From Azonexus hydrophilus DSM 23864 (lineage in GTDB: Bacteria; Pseudomonadota; Gammaproteobacteria; Burkholderiales; Rhodocyclaceae): a stretch of DNA of 64,000 nucleotides. Shown in pieces: positions 8,245 through 15,687 of the stretch. The first letter of the stretch is position 1, and each line of letters starts with the position of its first letter. Under the pieces are notes generated by a model. The model made no database searches. It saw nothing but the letters and a program-made list of their open reading frames with translations, and was not told the DNA's origin. Location: assembly GCF_000429605.1 (NCBI RefSeq), contig NZ_AUCE01000016.1:1-64000 (forward strand). The letters run 5' to 3'. A program made the translations under genes and the position numbers.

Positions 8245-8904
8245 ATGGAGCTCGATCTGCCATCGGCCAGTGCCGACCCCGCTTTCCGCCGGATTCCACC
8301 GCATCTGCTCGACGGTTTCGTCGCGCACGATTTGCCGCGCGGGTGCCTGTTCGCGACCCCGGGCGATCTGCGCAACCAGGTACTGATCATCGAAAGCGGG
8401 CGCCTGCGGGTCTATCTGGCCGGTGAAAACCGCGAACTGAGTTTGAGTTTTCTCGAACCCGGCGACATCTACACGACGCACACGCCGACCTATGTAGAAG
8501 CCGTCGTGACGACCCGGGTCTGGCTCATGGAAACGGTGGCTTTTGCCCGCAAGCTGGCCAGCGATCCGTCGGTCACCCCGGTGATGATGCGCGTGCTCGG
8601 CCGGCTGCTGGTCAATGCCGTCAACCTGATCGAAGACCTGGCGTTCCGTGAAGTACCGGCACGCCTGGCGCGTTTCCTGACCGGCATGGCCGAACGGCGT
8701 GGGCGACCGCTCGACGGGGGCATCTGGCTGTTGCCGCTCGACCTCGGCACCGAGGACATCGCCAGCTTGCTCGGCTCGACCCGGCAAACGGTGTCGTCGC
8801 TGCTCAACCAGTGGGAACGTGAAGGCATCCTGCAACGCCAGGGGCGGCGCGTTTTCTACATCTACCAGCTCGATACCTTGCGTCGCCTGGGGACACCAAT
8901 CTGA
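8245..8904 (+). CDS. CooA-like CRP/FNR-family regulator (probable haem-based CO sensor)
   Basis: A 219-residue regulator with an N-terminal cyclic-nucleotide-fold sensor domain, a long dimerisation helix (about 110-135) and a C-terminal winged helix. The match to Rhodospirillum rubrum CooA, as I recall that sequence, is extended: RLRVYLAGENRELSL, then the haem region GDIYTTHTP. There His79 aligns with CooA His77, while the position of Cys75 is Thr. IEDLAFREVPARLARF and the recognition helix GSTRQTVSSLLNQW also match. It lacks the FNR iron-sulfur cysteines. An in-frame stop at 8239 fixes the ATG at 8245; the ribosome site is weak. cowN, the CO-protection gene of nitrogenase, lies 76 bases downstream. 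RcoM-type sensors have a different architecture and can be excluded. Confidence 0.8.
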   Translation: MELDLPSASADPAFRRIPPHLLDGFVAHDLPRGCLFATPGDLRNQVLIIESGRLRVYLAGENRELSLSFLEPGDIYTTHTPTYVEAVVTTRVWLMETVAFARKLASDPSVTPVMMRVLGRLLVNAVNLIEDLAFREVPARLARFLTGMAERRGRPLDGGIWLLPLDLGTEDIASLLGSTRQTVSSLLNQWEREGILQRQGRRVFYIYQLDTLRRLGTPI

Positions 8905-8909
8905 AAAAC

Positions 8910-8925
8910 TGTCGGCCAGCCGACG
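8910..8925 (+). promoter_or_regulatory. Candidate CooA-type operator of cowN
   Basis: The sequence is TGTCG-GCCAGC-CGACG, a near-perfect dyad of the same form as the one at 8160. Its centre lies 42 bases before a plausible start point near 8959. That start point is placed by a weak -10-like TACAGT at 8947-8952. The geometry is the class II position (about -41.5) at which CRP-type activators overlap the -35 region. The match is seen; binding is inferred. Confidence 0.6.
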
Positions 8926-8980
8926 GACCTCGTGCGCCTGCCGATTTACAGTGAGGGCGGTTTCACTCACGGAGGCATCC

Positions 8981-9286
8981 ATGGAATCGACTCGGCAAAT
9001 CCCCAGCCAGATAAGCACCGACCGCTACCTCACTTTCGACGGCATCGACTGCGCCGGCAACGCCCGGCGGGTGATGGGCTACATCGCCTGCAACGTGGCG
9101 GCGCAGGGCGGCGATCACCGTTTCTGGCATTACTTCATGGCCAAACGCACACCGAAAAGCGGTCCGGCACCGGACGATCTCTTCCTGGTGCATTCGCACA
9201 TCAACCAGATTCGCGAATTCTTCGAGCAATGCGGTGACCGCGAAGCGCTCGAACTCCTGCTGCAGGTCGAGGAAGAGTGCTGCTGA
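8981..9286 (+). CDS. cowN: CowN, N2-fixation sustaining protein under CO
   Basis: A 101-residue cytoplasmic protein of the CowN family, which lets nitrogenase work when carbon monoxide is present. Diagnostic stretches are FDGIDCAGNARRVMGYI, DDLFLVHSHINQIREFFE and the C-terminus LLQVEEECC. A good GGAGG lies 5 bases before the ATG, so the longer open frame upstream is ignored. It follows the CooA-like regulator and a CooA-type dyad, which suggests CO-induced expression. No nif genes are in the window, but the gene implies that the organism has a nitrogenase. It is convergent with the GGDEF/EAL gene. Confidence 0.93.
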   Translation: MESTRQIPSQISTDRYLTFDGIDCAGNARRVMGYIACNVAAQGGDHRFWHYFMAKRTPKSGPAPDDLFLVHSHINQIREFFEQCGDREALELLLQVEEECC

Positions 9287-9287
9287 G

Positions 9288-12230
9288 TCAGCCCAGCCAG
9301 CGGCTGGCAAAAGTTTCGGGGCTTTCCGGGCGGCCGAACTGGTAGCCCTGGCCTTCCTGGCAGCCGAGCTGGCGTAGCGCTGCCGCCTGAGCATCGCTCT
9401 CTATCCCTTCGGCGATGGTGCTCATGCCCAGCGTGCGGCCCATGGCGACGATGGTGGCAACGATGGCGTGGTCGTTCGGATGGTCCTGCATGTTGCGGAC
9501 GAAGGACTGATCGATCTTCAGTTTGTCCGCCGGCAGTTGTTTGAGGTAGGCCAGCGACGAATAGCCGGTGCCGAAATCGTCGATTGCCAGCGTGAAGCCG
9601 GCGTCGCTAAGTTGCCCGGCGAGTTCGATGGCCAGGTCGATGTTGCGCATCATGCCGCTTTCGGTCAGTTCCAGTTCGAACAGTTCGGGTGACAGCCCGA
9701 AGCTGCGCACGCGTCTTTCGACCCATTGCGGGAAGGCGGCATCTTCCATTTGCTGGGCGGCGATGTTGATCGCCATGCGCCCCGGGAAACGTGCGCCGGC
9801 CGACTGCCAGGCCAGCAGTTGCCGGCAGGCGGCATCGATGACCCAGTGGCAGATCATCAGCATCATGCCGCGTTCCTCGGCAATCGGGATGAAGACGCCG
9901 GGGCTGATCGGGCCGTGTTGCGGATGTTGCCAGCGCATCAGCGCTTCGGCGCCGATCAGCGTCTGGGTGGCCAGGTCGAACTGCGGCTGGAAGACCAGCG
10001 ACAACTGTCCGTCGTCGCTCTGCAGCGCGGCTTTCAGGTCGCGGGCGAGGGCGATGCGCTCGGCCAGACCGCTGCTCATGTCGGCGTTGTAGAACATGTA
10101 GCGCTGCGGGCTGCTCTTGGCCCGGTACATGGCGATGTCGGCATTGCGCAGCAATTCGTCGGGGGTCGCGCCGTCGTTCGGGAAGATGGCGATGCCGATG
10201 CTGACACCGAGCGAGAAGGTATGCCCGCTACTGGTCAGCGGCTCGTTCAGGGTCTGGCCCAGGCGTTCGGCGATGAAGGTTGCGCCGGCATGATCGGTGG
10301 CTGTCGACACCACGGCGAATTCGTCGCCGCCCAGGCGAGCCAGCAACTCGTTATGGCGCAGGACCAGGCGGAAACGGTTGGCGACTTCGCGCAGTACGGC
10401 GTCGCCGATTTCATGCCCCTGGGTGTCGTTCACTTCCTTGAAGCGGTCGAGATCGAGGAAGAGGACGGCGAGCCGGCTGTCGTTGCGCAGCGCCTGGCCG
10501 ATCGACTGCTGCAGGCGGTCGAGGAAGAGGGCGCGGTTGGGCAGTTCGGTCAGCGGATCGTAGAGCGCCAGTTGTTCAAGGGCCTGTGCCGCCTGCTTGC
10601 GATCGGTGATGTCCTGCAGGCTGAATTGCAGCAGCAGATGGTCGCCGTGGTGGAAGGGCATGAGATGGACTTCGGCGTCCCAGTGTTCGCCGTCCGGGCG
10701 GCGGTGGCGCCATTCGAAGACCTGCGGGCCGCGCTCGATGACCTGACGGATCTTCTCCTCGCAGGCGAGATGGCTGAACGTGCCGTCAGGCTGATAGGGC
10801 GCCGAGACGTCGCGGACGCTCAGGCCGATGACGTTTTCCCGCTGGCCCAGCCGGTAGATGTCGGCCGCCGCCTGGTTGCAGTCGATGAAGCGGCCGTTTT
10901 GCGGATCGAGGACTACCAGCGGGATGCGCGAACCGAGGAAGAGCACCTTGTTGTAGGCCTCGCTGTCGCGGATCTTTTCCTCGGCATCGTGCAGGGCGGC
11001 GATCTTTTCCTGCAGCAGCCAGCGCATTTCCTCGTGGGCGTTGGCCAGTTGCCGGATTTCCTGGATCGGGCTGGCCAGCAGGGGTGGTGTGGCGAAGTCG
11101 AGCTGGCCGATGCGGCTGCTTGCCGTTGCCAGTTCTTCGAGCGGGCGGGCGATGCGCCGCGCCTGCTGGCGGACCACCCAGGTGGCGAGCACCAGCATGA
11201 ACAGCAGGCCACCGCCGACGATGCTGCCGGCCGGCAGCCAGTCGGGGGAGAAGTCGCTGGACGGGGCCAGGGTGACCAGCAGCAGTCGGCTGTCGCCGAG
11301 GGGGTAGTCGGTAATGCGCGCGAACCAGTCGGTCCCGTTGACGGCAATCCGGTGGACGCGGGCATCCGGCTTGCGCAGCCATTCAGCAACGGCCCGGTCG
11401 AGTACCGGCAGGCCGAGCGCCGCATGCGGTTGCAGGGCATGTTTGAGCCATTCCCCGGTTTGCGTGCCGGACGGTGCGGCGGGCAGGGCCAGGGTGCGCA
11501 GATCGTCGGTCAGGACCAGGGCCAGACCGTTCTGTCCGACCTTCTCGTGCATCGTGGTCAGCGACAGGTCGCGCAGCATCAGGTCGATGCCGATAACCAG
11601 CGTCCGCTCGTCGTCGAGGCTGATCCGGCGGGTCGCGGTGATGCCCGGGTCGCCGGTGGTGTAGAAGGTGTAGGGCGCAGTCCAGCGGGTGCCGCTGCCG
11701 AGCATCGCCGCTTCGTACCAGCTGCGCCGGCGCGGGTCGTAGTCGAGGGTTTCCCAGTATTCGCGAACCTGGCCGCTGGCGTCGCGGTCGACGAAGCGAT
11801 GCCGTTGCCCCCAGCGCGGCAGGTCGGTCAGCCGGTTGCGCCAGCCGCCGTCGGCGAGTTGCAGCAACATCCAGCCGTGGCCGTCGCTATCACCAGCGAC
11901 GATGGAGGTGGCCTTGGGCTGCGCCTTCAGGATGGGTTCGAACAGACGGTTGAACGTCGCCAGATCGTCGATCCTGGGCGGGGCGTCGCTCAGCCAGCCG
12001 GCGGCCATTTCCAGCGCGTTCGCGGCCGGAGTCAGGCTTAGGTCGAGGCGGGCCTCAAGGCGCGTGCTGGCGCTGGCAAAATCGGTGGCGGCGACGCGTT
12101 CGGCCAGCGGGCCGAGCGCCAGAGCGAGAAAACCTGCTGCGACAAGCAACACCGCTCCCACAACCAGCAGGCCAACCCTGACCCGCAGGCTCTTGCGCAG
12201 TGGAACGGTCTTCTCGGCTGAGGGATTCAC
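9288..12230 (-). CDS. Membrane-bound GGDEF/EAL protein with Cache-like sensor, HAMP and PAS
   Basis: A 980-residue cyclic-di-GMP enzyme. Order: membrane helix (about 15-37), periplasmic Cache-type sensor (WYEAAMLGSGTRWTAPY is typical), second membrane helix near residue 335-352, HAMP, PAS (VVLDPQNGRFIDCNQAAADIY), GGDEF and EAL. The cyclase motif is intact (LARLGGDEFAVV). The EAL domain keeps the main catalytic residues: GAEALMRW, ELTESG, IDDFGTGYSSL, KIDQSFV, EGIES and GCQEGQGYQFGRP. Both synthesis and hydrolysis of c-di-GMP are therefore possible. Start is GTG at 12230. A dyad TTGTGA-N8-TCACAA lies about 25 bases upstream. Confidence 0.92.
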   Translation of the reverse strand: MNPSAEKTVPLRKSLRVRVGLLVVGAVLLVAAGFLALALGPLAERVAATDFASASTRLEARLDLSLTPAANALEMAAGWLSDAPPRIDDLATFNRLFEPILKAQPKATSIVAGDSDGHGWMLLQLADGGWRNRLTDLPRWGQRHRFVDRDASGQVREYWETLDYDPRRRSWYEAAMLGSGTRWTAPYTFYTTGDPGITATRRISLDDERTLVIGIDLMLRDLSLTTMHEKVGQNGLALVLTDDLRTLALPAAPSGTQTGEWLKHALQPHAALGLPVLDRAVAEWLRKPDARVHRIAVNGTDWFARITDYPLGDSRLLLVTLAPSSDFSPDWLPAGSIVGGGLLFMLVLATWVVRQQARRIARPLEELATASSRIGQLDFATPPLLASPIQEIRQLANAHEEMRWLLQEKIAALHDAEEKIRDSEAYNKVLFLGSRIPLVVLDPQNGRFIDCNQAAADIYRLGQRENVIGLSVRDVSAPYQPDGTFSHLACEEKIRQVIERGPQVFEWRHRRPDGEHWDAEVHLMPFHHGDHLLLQFSLQDITDRKQAAQALEQLALYDPLTELPNRALFLDRLQQSIGQALRNDSRLAVLFLDLDRFKEVNDTQGHEIGDAVLREVANRFRLVLRHNELLARLGGDEFAVVSTATDHAGATFIAERLGQTLNEPLTSSGHTFSLGVSIGIAIFPNDGATPDELLRNADIAMYRAKSSPQRYMFYNADMSSGLAERIALARDLKAALQSDDGQLSLVFQPQFDLATQTLIGAEALMRWQHPQHGPISPGVFIPIAEERGMMLMICHWVIDAACRQLLAWQSAGARFPGRMAINIAAQQMEDAAFPQWVERRVRSFGLSPELFELELTESGMMRNIDLAIELAGQLSDAGFTLAIDDFGTGYSSLAYLKQLPADKLKIDQSFVRNMQDHPNDHAIVATIVAMGRTLGMSTIAEGIESDAQAAALRQLGCQEGQGYQFGRPESPETFASRWLG

Positions 12231-12342
12231 GGCATGCTGACTTCATCCGTATGCTTGTGAAAACAATATCACAAAGGTCATAGGCGGGTGATGACATTCG
12301 GGCGTGAAACTTTCTGTGGTTTCGTCCTGTCTGAATCTCGTC

Positions 12343-12348
12343 TATAGT
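12343..12348 (+). promoter_or_regulatory. -10-like TATAGT directly before the metal-operon first gene
   Basis: TATAGT ends 8 bases before the ATG at 12357 and no Shine-Dalgarno sequence is visible. If it is a real -10 element, transcription would start at or just before the ATG, giving a leaderless message. No convincing -35 was found. Confidence 0.3.
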
Positions 12349-12356
12349 TGCTGCCC

Positions 12357-12749
12357 ATGTCCATGCTGCTTTCCCGCTTCCTCGTCCTGATCATGCTGCT
12401 GACCGTGCTCGCGCCCGGTTTCGGCTGGCAGGCGGCGGGTGGCATGCCGGCCGAGGTGGCCGCGGTCGACATGCACCACGGACATTCGGCCGACGGGCAC
12501 GATGCGCACGCAATGCACGAAATGCCCTGCGAGGACTGCGCGACCCATACAACGGCTGATGAAGACTGCGCCGAGACGCTGCACCACTGCTGCCCCGGGC
12601 ACATCCTCGGGCATCTTGCCGTACAGCACATCGCTCCGATGCCGGTGCTGTCGCCCGGCACCGCGTCGCTGCTCGAACGCGGCGACCGTGAATTCGCCTC
12701 GCGCGTCCCCGCCGGGCTCGAACGACCACCCAGACATTTCTCCGCCTGA
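12357..12749 (+). CDS. Small exported Cys/His/Met-rich protein, CzcI-like
   Basis: A 130-residue protein with an N-terminal export signal (MLLSRFLVLIMLLTVLAPGFGWQA). A metal-binding-looking segment rich in His, Cys, Met and acidic residues follows (HHGHSADGHDAHAMHEMPC, then CATHTTADEDCAETLHHCC). The remainder is low in complexity. It is the first gene before a heavy-metal RND efflux operon, the position taken by czcI-type periplasmic proteins in other betaproteobacteria. I recognise the type, not a precise orthologue. The ATG at 12357 is preferred over the TTG at 12348; ATG 12363 is also possible. Confidence 0.6.
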   Translation: MSMLLSRFLVLIMLLTVLAPGFGWQAAGGMPAEVAAVDMHHGHSADGHDAHAMHEMPCEDCATHTTADEDCAETLHHCCPGHILGHLAVQHIAPMPVLSPGTASLLERGDREFASRVPAGLERPPRHFSA

Positions 12750-12812
12750 GCGTCGGCGGCTGAACCTTCCGTTTCCGTAATCCGGTCCTGACCGGACTAT
12801 CGCGGTGTGCCG

Positions 12813-12835
12813 CCGACTGATTATTCATCAGTCGG
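12813..12835 (+). promoter_or_regulatory. Hairpin overlapping the ribosome-binding site of the efflux operon outer-membrane factor
   Basis: CCGACTGA and TCAGTCGG form a perfect 8-bp stem around the loop TTATTCA. The last two bases of the right arm are the first two of the GGAG that precedes the ATG at 12845. A second short dyad (TCCGGTC-CT-GACCGGA) lies just upstream at 12781-12796. The stem could mask the ribosome site or act as an operator; neither is proven. Confidence 0.45.
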
Positions 12836-12844
12836 AGAAACCTG

Positions 12845-14065
12845 ATGCGCATTTTCCCGCGCTTTCCCTTGTGGATACTTTGTTCCGTGGTCCTGGCCCC
12901 GCCGGTCCACGCCGAAAACCTGGCCCGCGCTTTTGCCGATGCCTGGGCGCGCCAGCCCGCTGCGGCGGCGCAGGCCGAACACCAGCAAGCCGTGGCCGCG
13001 CGCCGCGCTGCGGCCAGCGCGTGGACGCCCGAATCGGCGGCGATCGAGCTGGGCGGGCGTAGCGACCGCTTCAATCGCGACACCGGCGCCGCCGAAGTCG
13101 AACTCGGTCTGGCCATTCCCTTGTGGCTGCCCGGCGAGCGCCGTGCCAGCCAGGGGCTGGCCGGGGCCGAGGCCGCCTTGCTCGACGCCCGGCTGGCCAG
13201 TCAGCAATGGCAACTTGCCGGCAGCTTGCGCACGGCTTGGTGGGAGTGGCAGCAGGCCCGCGAGTCGCAGTTGCTGGCCGAAGGCCGGCTGGCGGCTGCC
13301 GAACGTCTGCGCGACGATGTCGGCCGGCGGGTCAAGGCTGGCGATTTGGCGCGCAGCGACCTGCATCAGGCCGAACTGGCAGTCGCCGTGGCCGAAGCCG
13401 AACTGGCCGAGGCCAGCGGGGCGCAGGCGCTGGCTGCCGGTGACTTGCAGGCGCTGACCGGCAAGGCCCCCGCCGATGTCGCAGCAGCCGGCGAAACGCC
13501 GCCGGCCGAGACGCCCGCCGACGACTGGCTCGACCGCCACCCGCAAGTGCGCTGGCTGCAGGCCGTCGCCGAGCAGGCGCGCCAGCAGCAGGTGTTGGCC
13601 CGGACCCGCAACCGACCGCCGCCGGAAATCACTGTCGCCACCCGCCAGGAGCGCGATGCCCGCGGTGCACAGCGCGATCAGAGCTGGGCGCTGGGCGTGC
13701 GCATTCCGCTGTCGGCCGGCGCCCGCCACGATCAGGCCGTGGCTGAAGCCAGTGCCGGCCGGACCGAGGCCGAGATCGCTGCCCAGCGCGAGCGCGAACG
13801 GCTGCAGCAGGCGGCCGCGCTGGCTGCCCGCCAGGTCGCCCTGGCGCAGACCCGGCTGGCCGCCGCCGAGAAAGGCTTCCGCCTGGCCAGCGAAAACCTG
13901 CGCCTGTTCGACAAATCCTTCCGCCTGGGCGAGACCGACCTGCCGACCCGCTTGCGCATCGAGCACGAGGCCTTCGTTGCCGAACGCAAGCTGCACCAGG
14001 CCCGCCTGCAACTGGCTGCCAGCCTGTCCGCCCGGCGCCAGGCGCTGGGCCTGCTCCCCGAATGA
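12845..14065 (+). CDS. Outer-membrane efflux factor of a metal RND system (CzcC/CusC-like, TolC family)
   Basis: A 406-residue TolC-family protein with a cleavable signal peptide (about residues 1-23, WILCSVVLAPPVHA). Long Ala/Gln/Glu/Arg-rich helices form the periplasmic tunnel. The duplicated TolC pattern is visible as AELAVAVAEAELAEASGAQALAAGDLQAL in the first half and as ARQVALAQTRLAAAEKGFRLA in the second. The sequence VRIPLSAGARHDQAVAEA is typical of CzcC-like members. It lacks a lipobox cysteine. The ATGA overlap with the next gene shows translational coupling. Confidence 0.88.
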   Translation: MRIFPRFPLWILCSVVLAPPVHAENLARAFADAWARQPAAAAQAEHQQAVAARRAAASAWTPESAAIELGGRSDRFNRDTGAAEVELGLAIPLWLPGERRASQGLAGAEAALLDARLASQQWQLAGSLRTAWWEWQQARESQLLAEGRLAAAERLRDDVGRRVKAGDLARSDLHQAELAVAVAEAELAEASGAQALAAGDLQALTGKAPADVAAAGETPPAETPADDWLDRHPQVRWLQAVAEQARQQQVLARTRNRPPPEITVATRQERDARGAQRDQSWALGVRIPLSAGARHDQAVAEASAGRTEAEIAAQRERERLQQAAALAARQVALAQTRLAAAEKGFRLASENLRLFDKSFRLGETDLPTRLRIEHEAFVAERKLHQARLQLAASLSARRQALGLLPE

Positions 14066-14574
14066 ACGAGACGATCATGAAAAGACACTTATTTGCCCTG
14101 TTGCTTGCCTGTGCCGCCCTGCCGGCGATGGCGGCCGAAACCCCGGCGCCGCTGCCGGTCGTGGTCGCCGAGAGCGAACTGTTTGAAATCGTCGGCCGGC
14201 TCGATACCGCCGGCCTGATCCTGCATGTCGATACGGCCCCGGACAACGCGCCGGTGCTTGACGCCAGCCTGGGCCTCGAACTGGCCGGGCGCGAAATCCA
14301 GGCGGTCTTCCGCCCCGCCGAGGGCGATTACCTGATCGCCGACGCCGACTGGCTGACGCCGCTGCGCCAGCCCGGCGAACACCTCCTGTCCTTCACCCTG
14401 CTGGCCGGCGACGAGGCCGACCTGCTCAGCGGCGAGCTGATCGTCGATGCGGCGGCACCGATGCCGGCAGCCGGCTGGCAGCTTTCACCCTGGCTGGGGG
14501 GCGGCTTGCTGGCGGCCTTCGGTCTGATCGGCAGTGTCTGGTTTTACCGTCGTCGCCGGGGAGTACAAGCATGA
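14062..14574 (+). CDS. Exported protein with C-terminal membrane anchor, in the metal efflux operon
   Basis: A 170-residue protein (or 165 from the ATG at 14077, MKRHLFALLL, which starts the signal peptide more naturally). It has a signal sequence ending near AMAAE and a strand-rich periplasmic part. A C-terminal helix (LGGGLLAAFGLIGSVWFY) ends in RRRR, giving an inner-membrane anchor with a basic cytoplasmic tail. It overlaps both neighbours by four bases. I do not recognise a family; by position it is an accessory subunit or chaperone of the efflux pump. Confidence 0.7.
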   Translation: MNETIMKRHLFALLLACAALPAMAAETPAPLPVVVAESELFEIVGRLDTAGLILHVDTAPDNAPVLDASLGLELAGREIQAVFRPAEGDYLIADADWLTPLRQPGEHLLSFTLLAGDEADLLSGELIVDAAAPMPAAGWQLSPWLGGGLLAAFGLIGSVWFYRRRRGVQA

Positions 14575-15680
14575 AGCCGCATCTCTTTGCCCTTGCCCTG
14601 GCCGTGCTGGCCAGTTCTCCAGTCTTGGCCCACGAAGGCCACGATCATGGCGATGAAAAGGCGGCGCTGCCCAATCTCGGCAACACGCCGCAGCGCCAGC
14701 CGGACGGCGTGGTTTTCCTGCCCAAGGCGGCACAACGCCTGATCGGCGTGCGTACGCTGCCGGTCAGTGCCGGTGAGCATCCACGCGGGCTGGAACTGAA
14801 CGGGCGGGTGATCGTCGATCCGCGTCATGGCGGTCAGGTGAACACCATGCAGGCCGGGCGCATCGACGCGCCGGCCGATGGCGTGCCTTTACCGGGCAGC
14901 AAGGTGCGCAAGGGCGCCGTGCTCGCCTGGCTGACGCCGGCCAGCGGCCAGATCGAGCGTGCCGGCCAGGCCGCCCAGCTGGCCGAGCTGAAGGCGGCGC
15001 ACGCGCTGGCTGAACGGCGGCTGGCGCGTCTGCAGGAACTGGCCGACACGGTACCGGCGCGCGAGATCGACGCAGCGCAGAGCGAACTGGGCAGTCTCGC
15101 TGCGCGTATTGCCGCCATCGGCGGTGGCCTGTCCGGGCGCGAGGCGCTGCGGGCGCCGCTGAGCGGCGTCGTCGCCGCCGTGCATGCAGTGCCGGGGCAG
15201 ATGGTGGCGGCCGGCGAGACGGTGTTCGAGATCGTCGATCCGGACAGCCTGCACGTCGAAGCCCTGAGTTATTCGGCGCTGCCGGCGGCCGACATCGTCG
15301 GCGCCAGCGTCGCGGCCGGCGGCGACAGCCTGGCGCTCGATTTCCTCGGTGCCGGCCAGCGGCTGCGCGAACAGGCCTTGCCGCTGTTGTTCGGTCGGCG
15401 CGGCGACGGCCTGGGCTTGCGCCTGCCGCTCGGTCAGACGCTCAGCGTGCAGGTCGAGTTGCGCGGCCAGGTCCGGGGCTGGGCCGTGCCCAGGCAGGCG
15501 GTGGTACGTAGCCCGGCCAACGAGGCCATGGTCTGGGTCAAGACGGCGCCCGAGCGCTTCACCCCGAAAGCGATCCGCAGCGAAGTGCTCGACGGCACCC
15601 GGGTGCTGGTCGTCGATGGCCTGGCCGATGGCGACCGCGTGGTCGTCGACGGTGCCAGCCTGATCAACCAGATTCGCTGA
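14571..15680 (+). CDS. RND efflux periplasmic adaptor (CzcB/CusB-like)
   Basis: A 369-residue adaptor that bridges the RND pump and outer-membrane factor. It has a signal peptide of about 20 residues, then a His-rich N-terminus (HEGHDHGDE) that may bind metal. A lipoyl half with GRIDAPADGVPLPGSKVRKG comes next, then an alpha-hairpin (LAELKAAHALAERRLARLQEL). The second lipoyl half (LRAPLSGVVAAVHAVPGQMV) and barrel domains follow. The C-terminal part ends with LVVDGLADGDRVVVDGASLI, typical of the family. It is translationally coupled to the previous gene, and the pump starts 7 bases downstream. Confidence 0.92.
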   Translation: MKPHLFALALAVLASSPVLAHEGHDHGDEKAALPNLGNTPQRQPDGVVFLPKAAQRLIGVRTLPVSAGEHPRGLELNGRVIVDPRHGGQVNTMQAGRIDAPADGVPLPGSKVRKGAVLAWLTPASGQIERAGQAAQLAELKAAHALAERRLARLQELADTVPAREIDAAQSELGSLAARIAAIGGGLSGREALRAPLSGVVAAVHAVPGQMVAAGETVFEIVDPDSLHVEALSYSALPAADIVGASVAAGGDSLALDFLGAGQRLREQALPLLFGRRGDGLGLRLPLGQTLSVQVELRGQVRGWAVPRQAVVRSPANEAMVWVKTAPERFTPKAIRSEVLDGTRVLVVDGLADGDRVVVDGASLINQIR

Positions 15681-15687
15681 GGTCGCC

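Noticed and set aside
9726-12041. A ~770-codon open frame on the plus strand, opposite the GGDEF/EAL gene
   Set aside because: It is the antisense shadow of a gene whose domains and catalytic motifs are clear.
12255-12274. TTGTGA-N8-TCACAA upstream of the GGDEF/EAL gene as a CRP site
   Set aside because: The arms resemble CRP half-sites but the spacer is 8, not 6 bases; it may still be a dyad of another factor.
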